Below are positions 38,135 through 48,630 of a DNA stretch of 56,561 nucleotides, piece after piece. The notes beneath the pieces were generated by a model, which saw only the letters and a list, made by a program, of their open reading frames with translations, ran no database searches and had not been told where the DNA came from. Source of the DNA: a virus; the IMG/VR virus record IMGVR_UViG_3300033149_005620, positions 1 to 56,561 of that record. The stretch is one strand, 5' to 3'. How positions within the stretch are numbered: the stretch's first letter is position 1; every line of letters begins with the position of its first letter. The position numbers and the translations under genes are program-made.

Positions 38135-41100
38135 ATCGCCTGCCTTAGGCGTTCCCTTTTTGGGGGCCGGAATGCCCGCCTGATATTGTTTCGTATGGAT
38201 TTCCGGGTGATGAGGGGTGCGAGGCGCTCAAGCCCGTGCGCCCTTACCGCTTCGTTGTAATCTTGAATTTCAGCGATGATATCCAACCAATCCGCCTTGG
38301 ACCGTTCAGATAGGGGACGCAGGTAAAAGCGCTTGATCTTGGCGTAGATATCCGTCCTCATTTCTCGATATTTCTGTTCAATGCGCCTCTCCTTCCATTG
38401 CTTCTCCCTAATCCCCGCGATCCTTGCGGGATTAAAGGAGAGAGCTCTGTAAAGTGCATCAATCGTCTCCGGGAGGAGCGGTTCATTGCCCCAGAAGACG
38501 GGTGCATTGTTTCTGGTGGTCACCCCCTCTGTGGTCTCTCTATATGCCTTTACTATTCCGGCCATGAAGAGCGGTAGTTCATTTTCGATGCCCTTTAGGA
38601 CGTCGCCACGCAAAATGCTTTGTGGACCGCGGTAGAATGTTTCAGATATGACGCTTCCAGGAGCGCCAAGGATTTCGGGTATCGTCGTTGGGATGTCGGT
38701 AATTCCGATCTGAAGCGAACCCTTAAGGGATACGCCTGCGAGACCGAAAGCGCCGAACCTGCCGAATCGCTCAGCGTATTCGCCAAAATTCCGGTTCAAC
38801 CAGTCGTAAAATTTTTCCTCTGGGTCTTCTCCGCCTATGCCCAGGGCTTGAGCGATTGCCGTTATGATAGGCGTAGAGACAGTCGCCCCAGTCCCGGCCA
38901 GCACGGCTGGACTCAGGAGCATCCACGAAAAAGCCTTTGCGTGCTCGGGCTTCCAGCCGGGACCCCACACTCGCTTCATGGTCAGAAGGTAGTTGTGCGA
39001 AAAGGTCCGGAATACGTAAAACATTCTGGCAATTTGCGCGGCAGGATTGGCGCCCCTAGCGAGGTATGGGATATTCGCCTTTCCGTAAACTCCGTGAGCC
39101 TTGTCTGAGACCTCCTTTGCAATGCGCAGGGCTTCGTCGTGGTTAAAGCTCCCTTGGGGTGTTTGGAGCTTCAATCCAAGGTAAGTGCCTGCAATTGTCG
39201 AAACCCTGTTGAGTTGCTCGGTAGCCCCGAAGCCGAGCATGGCCCATTCGATTGCCCTGTTCCACCCTCGGCCTAGCTTGCTCTCAAGAACTGACAGCGC
39301 TTCGCGATTGTATTGCGACTTGTGCCAGCCTTTCTGTTCGATCTCCTCAAAAAGGTCCTTGACGTGCTGCGGTAATTTATCCTTGTCACCGAATTTATAG
39401 TGGCCGTAAAGCCTGGAGGCGTTGCCGATGAGACGGAAGGTCTTGTGTATCGGGATCCCAGCGATACCTTCCATAGCTGCCGGGACTGACGTTACCATGG
39501 CAGTGAGGTTCACCAAGGGGGCGCTGATGCGGCCGCCTAGATATTTCAGCACCGCCACGCCCTTGACTGTGCCCACGAACCGGTCAATCCACTCTTCGTT
39601 CCTGAGCACGTCCTGCAGGTACGCTTTGCCTTCCCTGAAGGCATTGGGCTGTTTCGTGGGGTTGACCCGCCGGTCCTCCACCATGTTGAGCCACTCCTCA
39701 TACGTGGCGTCCTCGCCCTCAAGGGTCTTGTACTGCTGCCAGGTAATGTCTGTGCCAGTGAACGCTCGAACCATGTCAAGCGCTGCGATCCTTTTAGCCT
39801 CCCCTGCGGCCAACCCCGACGCATATTTCGCCGCGGCAATAGCCGGGTCCTCCTCATAACCGATCCAGACATCCTTGCCCTTGGCCATTTGGCGCTGGAT
39901 CATGTGGGCACGGTGCCCACGACCCTTTATGATGTTGGCCACTTGCTCGGCCATGGCTTTTGCGAACAGTACCTGCACCTCTTGGTCAACTATGCCAACT
40001 GAGTTGGCCAGCGCCTTTGCGACCTTTTTGTCGAAATTCGGGCCAGGGTTGTAGAAATGCCAGGCCCTCGGCTCCCCTTCATACGCTGAATAGAACTTTC
40101 CGCCCAGCTCCTTAAAGACCCGTGTCATCCTCTTGGATGTCGGTCCGGTGATAACGAAGTCCCTGAGCCCTGGCCTTACCATCCTGTCGGTCCACTGGAG
40201 GTTAAAGTCCTCTAAAGATAGTCCGCGCGCATGTATACGCTCAAGGGCCTGATTGATCTGCGCCTGCATGGCAATGACCTGGCCTGCCATTTCGAAGACG
40301 TCTTCCGGCATCTTGGGGGAGAGATCCTTCGTGACGGTGTACCCTTTCCTTTGGAGTTCTGTGTGCCGCTTGGCAAGAAGCGTTTTGGTGTCAAAGAATT
40401 CCATGATCGGGTTTTCGCCCTTCTTTTCGGCGTACAGCACGAATCGCCCGGGCCTTCTTATGCGCGGGAAGTAGTAACCTCGCATATCCCCCATCATGGC
40501 TAGGGCGGTTTTGAGGTCAACTTCTACCCTTTTGTTGTCCAGCCTGACCGCTACTGAGGGTAGTGCCGTACCCGACTCCTCATATTGGCTGATAATTTCG
40601 CGCATCGAAGCTGACAGGATATTAAAGCCTTTATGCATGATTAGCCGGAAGGACACCACCGCGTCAACGGCTTGGTCGGGAAAGCCGCGCTTTCTAAGGT
40701 CCTGAGCCTCCATTTGAACGGCAGCGCCCCATGCCTTGGCCTCAGAGTCATAACTGCCCACTAACTGGCCGTTTGGTTTCCTGAGCTTCCATAGGTCGCT
40801 ACCCTCGTCTTTCTCAACCCTGTACCCTATTTGGTTGCGGTCGCGGTTGACTAGGTACGCCTTGACCTTAGCGTAGTCCTGTTTGTGGCGCTTTCTGAAG
40901 TCCTCCAGCTTTTTGGTAAGGTATTCACCTTTACTGTTCTTGGTTAGGAGATTCAGGTACTCATAGTAGGTGTCGGGCCTGGCAAGAGCCGCCTCGTACA
41001 TTCTCCTTAAAGCGGGGACCTTCTCAAAGTGATGTGCCGGCACTGATATGAGGCGGTCGAGGACCGTGGTATCTGGCTTTTGAGCTTTCCACCCAGCTTT

Positions 41101-44100
41101 GCGGTTCTTCCATATTTCCCCAAGCGTGCGGAGGGGGCCTAAGGACCCCCTTGAAAAACCCTGTTCGTATTTCTTCTCTTCAGCCTGAAAAGTGCCTTTG
41201 CGTCCGCCGTATTTTTCCCAGGTCTCGATCACGTGCCTGTTCCAGTCATCAAATGTGCCTGAGAAATGCTTGGTCGGAACTATGCGGGGCTCGACTTCTG
41301 CTTCTTTCCCCGGGGGCTCCGCCAAAGAGAAAGCCGTCGTAGTCTCTTCGATCTCTGGTGCGCCAAAATGCGGGACATACTGCCCGGTGACCATTTTGCC
41401 CCAGATATCCTCGGGACGGGTAAAACCCTGTCCCTTGAGCCCGTTCCTAATGATTTGCAGGTAGCGGCGCAACCTCATCATGATTGCGCGGATCATGTTG
41501 GGCTTATCTTTGAGCGATGAGCGATTCACCATGAATTCCGCAAAGGCATCCGCAGCGGCCTCCTCGCTACCAAAATATTTTATCAAGTGCTCCGCATCGG
41601 ATTTTGTCAGTAGCCATCTCTGGGCCACGTGCATGTATTCGTGATAGGTGGTGCGTTCCAGCCCTTTCAAATTCTGAAGCGACAGGGCAAGTTCCATAAT
41701 CGCGCGATAATCGTCAAAGGTGGTAGCACCAAAAATCTGGCGTATCCCCATGCCCTGTTCCTGCCACTCCTTCACTGACTTGGCAATATTTTTTCCGCTC
41801 AAGGAGATTATGGGCTTTAGCTCTACATCAATGCGCTCAAGCACTTCGGGAGGTGCTCCGGCTTTTTCGAGCCAGGAGTGAACCAGCTTGGCGGTCCTTT
41901 TGATATTTCGGAATTGGCGCGGGGATAGGCGGTATGGTTGTTCGCCGCGGAGAGCTAGTTTGGTTTCGGAAAGAAGCGTGGCATATTTTGTGGGACCTTT
42001 GCCACGCCCTTGTCGCGAAGCCCACGATTGGGCTTCCCAAAATACGTCTACTATCGTCAAACCTTCAATTCCGTTCCACAGGGCATTGACGTAGTCCGAG
42101 CGCGCCTGGGTTAGCACGCTGTTGTTGACGATCATTCCGCTGGCGTTGGTGGCTTCGGCGATCCTTAGAACGTCGGCGGTGGTCTGCTTCATGCTTCTGC
42201 CTTTGATAAAGGGCACAAAGGCAAGCACCCTGTTTTTGCGGTCAAGGAGCATAACGCCATCGTCATTATTGAATTGCTCCTTCAGGGCTTTGAGCGCGTC
42301 CTCCGAATCGACGATTCTAGTCTGTGGGGCGCCGCCGAGAAGCAGGCTGCGCTCTTTCACCGGAAGGCTAATTTTGCGAATTCTGGGGCGGATCTTCCTT
42401 GTTGTCTCTGCCACTTCCCCTGGGCGCATCTCAACGTATTCGGTTCCACCAAGAATAAGTGATGTCAGTTCCACATCGCCAGCCTCAAGAAGGCTCCTGA
42501 CGCTTGAAGTTATCTGGTAATCTTCTTTGCCTGGTTTCGGGTCACCTGTGGGATGGTTGTGGACGAGATAAGCTTCAGATGCCCCAGGTATGTTCAGTAT
42601 CCGCCCAGCAAGTTCAACGGGGTTGGCTATGGCACCGGCGCTGTGACCCTTGGCGTACTTGTGGATCTCAAGGATTCCACCTTCTTTATCAGTCGTTACC
42701 GTGTAAAGGAATTCTTGTGGCGATTTTCTGAGGAAGGCGAGGAGGGCTGCAACATCCTCTGGGCCTGATACGAGTTCTCCCGCCGCTCTAATTCGTCCGG
42801 TTGTGGAAACTCGCACACGTCTACGGGGAGGTACTTTACGATCCTCTTGCCGTTCGGCAGGCTTGAAATCAAATAGTGAATATTGCTCTTGGGGCGTGGT
42901 AGGTGCATAAATGTATTGTGCCCCGCTTTCACCTATCTTGTCAACACCTCTCTCAAAAATATCAAGCGTTTCCCCCTTCTCCGGGGCAAGCAGACTCTTC
43001 TGTTTGCCGGTGGTAGGGGGTTTAACCTTTTCTTTGGGGATAGCGGCTTTAGGCTTGAGGTATTGCTGAAAGACTCGGGCGGCCTTTGCCTGGTCAATCG
43101 TAAAGGTTTCCGGGTCAAAGCCCAGTTCTTTGAGGCCCTCCCAGGAGCCTTCGACTTCGTAGTAGATCCGGCCTTCACTGTCCCTGCCTCTTATGAGCTT
43201 GCGGCCATCGGGGAGTTTAATGATTTCTCGATCCCCTTCCCGATATGCCTTGATGGGCTTTTCAATCTCGCCTTTTGCCCTCAGTAATTCGACCCTCTCT
43301 TGAGGCGTTGGCTCGGTCGGTTTGAGTTCAAGGGCTGGTCTTGCAGCCTTCTCCCTTGGCTGTGCTTTCTCGACTTCTTTGGGTTTCTGCGCAGCCTCCA
43401 GCTTACTCAGTGTAACGGAATCGTATATCTTATACCAGTCTTTCGCGTCCATGCCCGGCTTTAAGCCAGTCTTTCTAATCCAGTGGCTCCAGGATTCCTG
43501 CCTACCAACACCCTTGGCTTTAAGTTCCGCTGCGAACTCTTCGGGGTTTAGCGGTACTACCTTAATTTTCAGCCTTGCTCCCAAAAGTTCCTTGTGCGCT
43601 TCATCCAGTGTTATTAGGCCGCGCTTCAACCGATCAATCGTCCCGTAAAAACCTTTGGCTTCAAGTTGCTTCACGATGTCTTCATAGGATTTTTTGGACG
43701 CGGATGGGGGAATCCTGCGACTTGTCCAAGTGGTCCGCCCATTTGGTTCCCTCTGAAGGACGTAGACAAGGCCCTTTTCGTCGTCATAGAGCTTCCAGGT
43801 CTCAGCGCTTTCCCTTCCCGTACCGGGCAGGCGTTCGACCCGAGCCCCGGCTTTCTTGGCTTTTTCAATAGCCCTGATAATCTTTTCACGCGGGGTGTAA
43901 TGCCATTTCTTTTCCGTGGGATCCCACACGCTTTGCTGCACAGCGTGAACCCATCCAATGGCATCGTCTATAGATTTGCTCTCAGGAGGGCTCTTTCTGG
44001 CGGGGGGTCTTTCTGCCTGCTTCTCTTCGGCGGGTTTCAGGCCGAGCTCTTTATCAAGCCAGTCCTGGTCTTCTTGGGAAATCTCCTTCCATGCTTCGTC

Positions 44101-47088
44101 TAGGGCTTGTTCAACAACTGGGGGTTCTGGCTTTACTGCTTCGTCGAAAAGACGCCAGATTTCCTCAAGTTCTTCAATACTCGCAGCTTTAATCTCGTCA
44201 CGTTCATTCGCCGCAAGGTAGGCTTCAAGCTCTCGCGCAGCTCCTTCGAGATCGGCGGGTGTGTATTCTTGTCCTCCGGCATCCCATTCCTCCTTGATTT
44301 TAACCTTAAGGCGGGCCAGCTCCCTCTCGTACTCTTGCTCTAACTTATCTTCCTCTTCTTTTACGACGGTGTCAACATCTTCCTGGGCACCAGCCTTTGT
44401 TATTTTGGTCGTAATGTTTTGCTCTAGGGCCTGCATGAAGTCGTCTTCTGTAGCCGCTGTGGGAAGCCACCCGGCCTCAATAGCGTCATGGGTCCGCTCA
44501 TCCACGCCTCTTGCCTTGCGATTCCAAATGCCAACTGGCCAGCCCGGCGCTGGAACTTTTTTGCCGGCGGCATTCATTGTATAGCGCATGTCTCGGATTT
44601 CGCCACGCCAGGTCTTGTCCTGGGGATTAATGCCCCCTGTGAGGGCGACCCATTGCCGAAAGGTCTTGGCTTTAGCTGCGCGCTGCGCCCTCTTTTTCTG
44701 CTGCTCCCGCTTCCTCTGCTCTCGGACAGCTGCGGCGACTTCTTCAGTTAGCGGCTTGATCTCTTTGCTGCCGGCCCACATCTCTTTCCCGGTTTTATCA
44801 ATCAAGCCAGTGTCAATAACATCTTCTGGCTTTACGCCAAATTCGCCGAGCATCAGGGCGTGAACGGGTTGCCTGGATTCGTAGATCGTCTGATCTGAGG
44901 TCTTTATAAGCAGGTTGCCGGCAGCCCCCCGTGTAGCGTCCTTTGCTACCTTGCGCTTTTCTTTAAGACCCAGGGGCGCCGACGAGTCTCCCGTCCTAAT
45001 CCAATCTTTGAATTGATTGACGGTCATTTCCGTGATCGCCCCCAGGCCCTTCCAATCCTTGGTGTAGCTGCGGAGGTAGGCCGTCTTGGCCATCTTCTTC
45101 GTAGGGAAACCGACCATCGCTTTGTGTTCGTCAAACAGGCCGGTCTCTGGGTCAACCTGGTCTATCACGAATACCCTGTTGGTTTCAGGGCGCGGGCCGA
45201 TAAAGACATCTACCTGATCGCCGTCTTTGCCCTCTGTGCGCCTGATGTAGCCATAGTGGGCCGCGACCTTTGATTTCCACTTTTTCCCTTGCTTGTCTAC
45301 GCCCTCCCTTATCGAACCTTTTGGATTCTCAATGGAGATATCCATCCCCTGTATATTGATATGACCCTTCTTGTAATTGCCAGCTTCCTTCTGCGCCTCG
45401 GTAGGGGCAGGCTCGGCTTCCTGTGCCGCCTCGTCGACTTCCTCCGGTGGGGGGGACGGCTTTTCCACCTTCTCTTCGGCGGGAGAGACCTCGACAGTTT
45501 CTCCCTCGTCCAGCTTCACTGTCAGCTTTTCCTCCCCAGATGTTTCCGCTGGCGCGACCCTGAGGACCTCGCCGGCGCCCTCCGGCGTTTCTACTCTGTC
45601 TCCTTTCTGATATTCCTCCTCGACGCGGACCGCTTCTTCCGTTGGGCGTGTCGGCTGCGGGCCTTGAAATACTCCACCTGCTCCAGCCTCTCCTCGGCCT
45701 CTTCCCTCGTGGGGTACGGGCCGCCGAGCCTCCTCCTCTTTCCGTCCTTGCCTTTGTGCTCGCTCACGACGTAATATCCTTTCTTCCTCTTTACGATCAC
45801 GGGGCACCTCCTGTTGCAAGATTTCGGTATACTCTTTTTCAGCCTCTTCTATGAGCTCGCTCAGGTCTTTCGGGGCCTCTAGGGGCTTGGTTGCCTTCTC
45901 AGGTTTAAGGCGCTTTTGAAGCCTGGTTTCCGCCACCGATGCAGCACCACCGAAGACGGCCCCCATCATGGAGCCGACTTTCAGTGACTTTTCAGCTTTG
46001 GCAAGTGCTTTGTCCCACCACTGCTTTTGGCTGACTCGATCGAGAAATTCTCTGACATCTTTGCTCGCCGCATATTCGGACGATAGCTCGCCGACGACTT
46101 CCTGCATTCCCTCTGTGAGACCTTCGCCACCTGTACTGGCCATTAGGCGGACTGCAGCACCTACCAGGCGGTGCTTCACGCTCTTCACTGGCCCGCGAAG
46201 GAATGGCATTTTCCCAGCAATCGCCTCCAGGCCAAGGACATCAAGTGCAGAGTTGACGGTGCCGCCTATCCAGGAAATCCTCTCCGCTGTTTTTTCGTCG
46301 GCACCCTTTGCTAGCGCAAGGTCCTTCACCTCGTCTTTATTCAGGTGCCAGAAATAAGAGGCTGCGAGTGGAAACCCCACATAGGGGATGAATCTCATGC
46401 CCAGAGCCATGGCTGTCGGGCCAGCGGAACCCAGTGCCTCAGTCCATATACTTTCCCGCCCTTGCTCGGACGCCTTCTTGAATTCCCGGATATCCGGATC
46501 CGCTTCAGCCCGCTTATCGTAGAACTCAGCCACATTGCGGGCGGTCTCTCCCATGCCTATGGTGCGCGGCAGCGCAGAAAGCCCAGACAGCGCGTCATAG
46601 ACTGTCATCTTGGCGGCACCCCACGGATGATACTCGGTTTCCGTGCCTTGCAATGTGGCTTGGGCCTCTTCTGCTGCCTGCGCAATGAGGGCATTGATCG
46701 CCTCTTTTTTCGGCGGTACAGGGTGTCCGGGAAGCTTGAATTGGTCGGGCCACATGTAATGACCAGAGTAAAACTGGATTGCTTCTTCTCTCGACATGGG
46801 GCGGCCAGTCCGTTCCCCTGTAATTGCTTGTTGGATATCCTCCTCTTTAACCTCTTTGGGTAGATCGTCCCACATAATCGGTTTCACGCCAGCCCTGTAG
46901 GCAGAGCGATAGTCGTAATGGTGGGCAGGATTTTCAGGGTTTGTTACTGCGTATTGAAGGAGGTAATTTTGGTAGTCTTTTTCTTCGGTTGAGGGGCTAG
47001 CTGCAGTAGTAAGGGCGTTGGCTTTTACGCCCGTAACGGCTTGTGCTTCCCGTTCGGCGCTTTGAATGAGGGCATTGAGGTTGGGCAA
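38128..47088 (-). CDS. giant polyvalent protein (DarB-like, multi-enzyme)
   Basis: 2,986 residues from a TTG at 47088, with GAGGAG upstream and just after the previous gene's stop; a frame to 47175 lacks such a site. An inorganic-pyrophosphatase-like domain (about residues 575-690, AHYGYIRRTEGKDGDQVDVFIGP). A RadC/JAMM-like domain with VHNHPTG near 1509. A zincin HEYMH near 1814 with EEAAADAFAEF. A C-terminal PLxRFG-type region near 2773. Such proteins are injected with the DNA and protect it or process host targets. Long disordered linkers occur. A small gene is embedded at 45591-45800. Confidence 0.88.
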   Translation of the reverse strand: MPNLNALIQSAEREAQAVTGVKANALTTAASPSTEEKDYQNYLLQYAVTNPENPAHHYDYRSAYRAGVKPIMWDDLPKEVKEEDIQQAITGERTGRPMSREEAIQFYSGHYMWPDQFKLPGHPVPPKKEAINALIAQAAEEAQATLQGTETEYHPWGAAKMTVYDALSGLSALPRTIGMGETARNVAEFYDKRAEADPDIREFKKASEQGRESIWTEALGSAGPTAMALGMRFIPYVGFPLAASYFWHLNKDEVKDLALAKGADEKTAERISWIGGTVNSALDVLGLEAIAGKMPFLRGPVKSVKHRLVGAAVRLMASTGGEGLTEGMQEVVGELSSEYAASKDVREFLDRVSQKQWWDKALAKAEKSLKVGSMMGAVFGGAASVAETRLQKRLKPEKATKPLEAPKDLSELIEEAEKEYTEILQQEVPRDRKEEERILRRERAQRQGRKEEEARRPVPHEGRGRGEAGAGGVFQGPQPTRPTEEAVRVEEEYQKGDRVETPEGAGEVLRVAPAETSGEEKLTVKLDEGETVEVSPAEEKVEKPSPPPEEVDEAAQEAEPAPTEAQKEAGNYKKGHINIQGMDISIENPKGSIREGVDKQGKKWKSKVAAHYGYIRRTEGKDGDQVDVFIGPRPETNRVFVIDQVDPETGLFDEHKAMVGFPTKKMAKTAYLRSYTKDWKGLGAITEMTVNQFKDWIRTGDSSAPLGLKEKRKVAKDATRGAAGNLLIKTSDQTIYESRQPVHALMLGEFGVKPEDVIDTGLIDKTGKEMWAGSKEIKPLTEEVAAAVREQRKREQQKKRAQRAAKAKTFRQWVALTGGINPQDKTWRGEIRDMRYTMNAAGKKVPAPGWPVGIWNRKARGVDERTHDAIEAGWLPTAATEDDFMQALEQNITTKITKAGAQEDVDTVVKEEEDKLEQEYERELARLKVKIKEEWDAGGQEYTPADLEGAARELEAYLAANERDEIKAASIEELEEIWRLFDEAVKPEPPVVEQALDEAWKEISQEDQDWLDKELGLKPAEEKQAERPPARKSPPESKSIDDAIGWVHAVQQSVWDPTEKKWHYTPREKIIRAIEKAKKAGARVERLPGTGRESAETWKLYDDEKGLVYVLQREPNGRTTWTSRRIPPSASKKSYEDIVKQLEAKGFYGTIDRLKRGLITLDEAHKELLGARLKIKVVPLNPEEFAAELKAKGVGRQESWSHWIRKTGLKPGMDAKDWYKIYDSVTLSKLEAAQKPKEVEKAQPREKAARPALELKPTEPTPQERVELLRAKGEIEKPIKAYREGDREIIKLPDGRKLIRGRDSEGRIYYEVEGSWEGLKELGFDPETFTIDQAKAARVFQQYLKPKAAIPKEKVKPPTTGKQKSLLAPEKGETLDIFERGVDKIGESGAQYIYAPTTPQEQYSLFDFKPAERQEDRKVPPRRRVRVSTTGRIRAAGELVSGPEDVAALLAFLRKSPQEFLYTVTTDKEGGILEIHKYAKGHSAGAIANPVELAGRILNIPGASEAYLVHNHPTGDPKPGKEDYQITSSVRSLLEAGDVELTSLILGGTEYVEMRPGEVAETTRKIRPRIRKISLPVKERSLLLGGAPQTRIVDSEDALKALKEQFNNDDGVMLLDRKNRVLAFVPFIKGRSMKQTTADVLRIAEATNASGMIVNNSVLTQARSDYVNALWNGIEGLTIVDVFWEAQSWASRQGRGKGPTKYATLLSETKLALRGEQPYRLSPRQFRNIKRTAKLVHSWLEKAGAPPEVLERIDVELKPIISLSGKNIAKSVKEWQEQGMGIRQIFGATTFDDYRAIMELALSLQNLKGLERTTYHEYMHVAQRWLLTKSDAEHLIKYFGSEEAAADAFAEFMVNRSSLKDKPNMIRAIMMRLRRYLQIIRNGLKGQGFTRPEDIWGKMVTGQYVPHFGAPEIEETTTAFSLAEPPGKEAEVEPRIVPTKHFSGTFDDWNRHVIETWEKYGGRKGTFQAEEKKYEQGFSRGSLGPLRTLGEIWKNRKAGWKAQKPDTTVLDRLISVPAHHFEKVPALRRMYEAALARPDTYYEYLNLLTKNSKGEYLTKKLEDFRKRHKQDYAKVKAYLVNRDRNQIGYRVEKDEGSDLWKLRKPNGQLVGSYDSEAKAWGAAVQMEAQDLRKRGFPDQAVDAVVSFRLIMHKGFNILSASMREIISQYEESGTALPSVAVRLDNKRVEVDLKTALAMMGDMRGYYFPRIRRPGRFVLYAEKKGENPIMEFFDTKTLLAKRHTELQRKGYTVTKDLSPKMPEDVFEMAGQVIAMQAQINQALERIHARGLSLEDFNLQWTDRMVRPGLRDFVITGPTSKRMTRVFKELGGKFYSAYEGEPRAWHFYNPGPNFDKKVAKALANSVGIVDQEVQVLFAKAMAEQVANIIKGRGHRAHMIQRQMAKGKDVWIGYEEDPAIAAAKYASGLAAGEAKRIAALDMVRAFTGTDITWQQYKTLEGEDATYEEWLNMVEDRRVNPTKQPNAFREGKAYLQDVLRNEEWIDRFVGTVKGVAVLKYLGGRISAPLVNLTAMVTSVPAAMEGIAGIPIHKTFRLIGNASRLYGHYKFGDKDKLPQHVKDLFEEIEQKGWHKSQYNREALSVLESKLGRGWNRAIEWAMLGFGATEQLNRVSTIAGTYLGLKLQTPQGSFNHDEALRIAKEVSDKAHGVYGKANIPYLARGANPAAQIARMFYVFRTFSHNYLLTMKRVWGPGWKPEHAKAFSWMLLSPAVLAGTGATVSTPIITAIAQALGIGGEDPEEKFYDWLNRNFGEYAERFGRFGAFGLAGVSLKGSLQIGITDIPTTIPEILGAPGSVISETFYRGPQSILRGDVLKGIENELPLFMAGIVKAYRETTEGVTTRNNAPVFWGNEPLLPETIDALYRALSFNPARIAGIREKQWKERRIEQKYREMRTDIYAKIKRFYLRPLSERSKADWLDIIAEIQDYNEAVRAHGLERLAPLITRKSIRNNIRRAFRPPKRERLRQAMP
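45591..45800 (-). CDS. overprinted small gene inside the polyvalent gene
   Basis: 69 residues in another frame, from a GTG at 45800 preceded by AGGAGGTG at ideal spacing. Sequence MIVKRKKGYYVVSEHKGKDG then LGGPYPTREEAEERLEQVEYFK resembles a recurring small phage protein with GGPY.T..EA..RL..VEYFK. In the host frame the same stretch is a low-complexity Arg/Glu linker (EEERILRRERAQRQGRKEEE), as expected of a derived overlap. So the small gene is probably older and was captured within the linker, or remains translated. Possible DNA-binding beta-beta-alpha fold. Confidence 0.6.
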   Translation of the reverse strand: MIVKRKKGYYVVSEHKGKDGKRRRLGGPYPTREEAEERLEQVEYFKARSRHAQRKKRSASRRNIRKETE

Positions 47089-47090
47089 TT

Positions 47091-48623
47091 TTACTTCTCC
47101 TCGCTTCTGAGTCCGGCTGTTCCAGGAATCCTTATGCCCAAGAGGGCATTGCCAGCCCAATTCAAGCCTTTCCAATAGGTCTTGAAGGCCTCCCGGAGGT
47201 ATTGCTCAGTCCACTTATCCGCCTTCCGCACCTTCTTGAAGAACTTCTTGAATGAGTCGAAGTCCACCACCTTTTCATCTTCCGGTAAAAGTGGGAGGTA
47301 CTCTGCCGCTACTGCGCCAGCGCGCTCGGGACTCATGCCCGATACAAGCCGTTTCCCAATCTCTTTTGCCGCCTCAGCAATTGTCAGGTTCTGGGTTGCC
47401 TCCTTGCGCAGTTCCTGGCGTATGGCGTTGACTTCTGGCGAAACCGGAGGGGGACCCTCAATCTGCTGGGCATTAAGGGCATCCCTAAAACGCTCTTGCG
47501 CTTCCGGGTTCTGCTTGAAGTAAGCTTCTGTTGCAGCCCGAACCTTGGGAAGACTCATAGGGTCAACGCCCTGTTTGAGTAGCTCGGCATGGATAGCGAC
47601 AAGCTTGGAAAACAATGAGCCAGCAGTCGGTTGGGTCGGCGCCGCAGGTGCCGTTGCTCTTGGAGCCTCCGGTAATGCTGATGGCGTTATAGGCGCTCCA
47701 CGAGGGGCTATTCCTGTAGGTTGAGCTAAAGCGTTGGTTGGTCTTTGGCCGCGGATTTGGTCTATCTGTTTCATGGTTTCTTCGAGGCGTCGAGTTGCGG
47801 CCGCTGCCTGTTCTGGAGGCACAACAGGGTTGCCCTGAAGATCCTTTTCTCCCATGCGGTACGCCTGTATTATTTCAATCTCTGCTTTTGCCTTCTCTTC
47901 GAGCAAGTTCAGCCTGCTCTTTTGCGCCGGGGTCAATCCAGGCTGCTCGTATTTTGCCCTGATTCTCTGCTTGGCTTCCTCAAGGTCAAGCAACTCTTCC
48001 TTGGTGGAGGGCTCCCACTTCTTCCTCTTTCCAATTCGTTCATCATAGGTCTGGTACCGCACCGGATCTTCTGCTTTCTTCGCCCGAGCCTCCGCCTTGG
48101 GAAGGTTATAAACCCTCCGCTCAGCCGTGTCGTATAAGGGCTCAATTTCCCCAGCTTTACCGAACTTGATACCGACATTATGTGCAGCTGCGAAATCAAA
48201 GAATCTGGCTTGGTATTCCGGGTTCTGGTGAATTTGGGGCAAATACTGCCTGAGTTCCTCCATCACGGTCTTGACGTCTTGGGGGTCCCCAATTACCTCG
48301 GTGCCATCAGCAAAGGTGTAGTGGCGGTCGTTTTTATCTATACGCCACGTTTCAGCTGGAGGGTCTGAATCTGGCTCCAAAGCCTTGAAGGCCTTGTCAG
48401 CAAGGTCCTTGTTCCCGGTTTTCTCATAGGTGTCAATGTAAGCGTTAAAGGCATCCAGACTTCGTTTCGCCTTCTCGTATTCCTCTGCTCTGCCTACGTC
48501 CCTCAAATCTCGCTCCGCCAATGCCTGCCTCGTCTGGAGGTATTTCAGGCTTAAAGCGTTTTGCATTGACTTGCCTATTGAGGGGACAGGCGGCGGATTC
48601 ACTAAAAAATTAGCCATTTTCAT
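47091..48623 (-). CDS. internal virion / ejection protein
   Basis: 510 residues. Start ATG at 48623 (or 48617, MANFLVNPPPVPS). Mostly helical, with long charged segments (AEARAKKAEDPVRYQTYDER, AKQRIRAKYEQPGLTPAQKS), a proline/alanine linker (residues 300-335), and a helical C-terminus (FKKFFKKVRKADKWTEQYLREAF). No enzyme motif. It lies between the two other injected-type proteins, so an ejectosome component is likely. Confidence 0.6.
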   Translation of the reverse strand: MKMANFLVNPPPVPSIGKSMQNALSLKYLQTRQALAERDLRDVGRAEEYEKAKRSLDAFNAYIDTYEKTGNKDLADKAFKALEPDSDPPAETWRIDKNDRHYTFADGTEVIGDPQDVKTVMEELRQYLPQIHQNPEYQARFFDFAAAHNVGIKFGKAGEIEPLYDTAERRVYNLPKAEARAKKAEDPVRYQTYDERIGKRKKWEPSTKEELLDLEEAKQRIRAKYEQPGLTPAQKSRLNLLEEKAKAEIEIIQAYRMGEKDLQGNPVVPPEQAAAATRRLEETMKQIDQIRGQRPTNALAQPTGIAPRGAPITPSALPEAPRATAPAAPTQPTAGSLFSKLVAIHAELLKQGVDPMSLPKVRAATEAYFKQNPEAQERFRDALNAQQIEGPPPVSPEVNAIRQELRKEATQNLTIAEAAKEIGKRLVSGMSPERAGAVAAEYLPLLPEDEKVVDFDSFKKFFKKVRKADKWTEQYLREAFKTYWKGLNWAGNALLGIRIPGTAGLRSEEK

Positions 48624-48630
48624 TCCCCCG

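Noticed and set aside
47088-47175. Polyvalent protein starting at 47175
   Set aside because: The added 29 residues overlap the upstream gene and have no ribosome binding site; TTG at 47088 follows GAGGAG.
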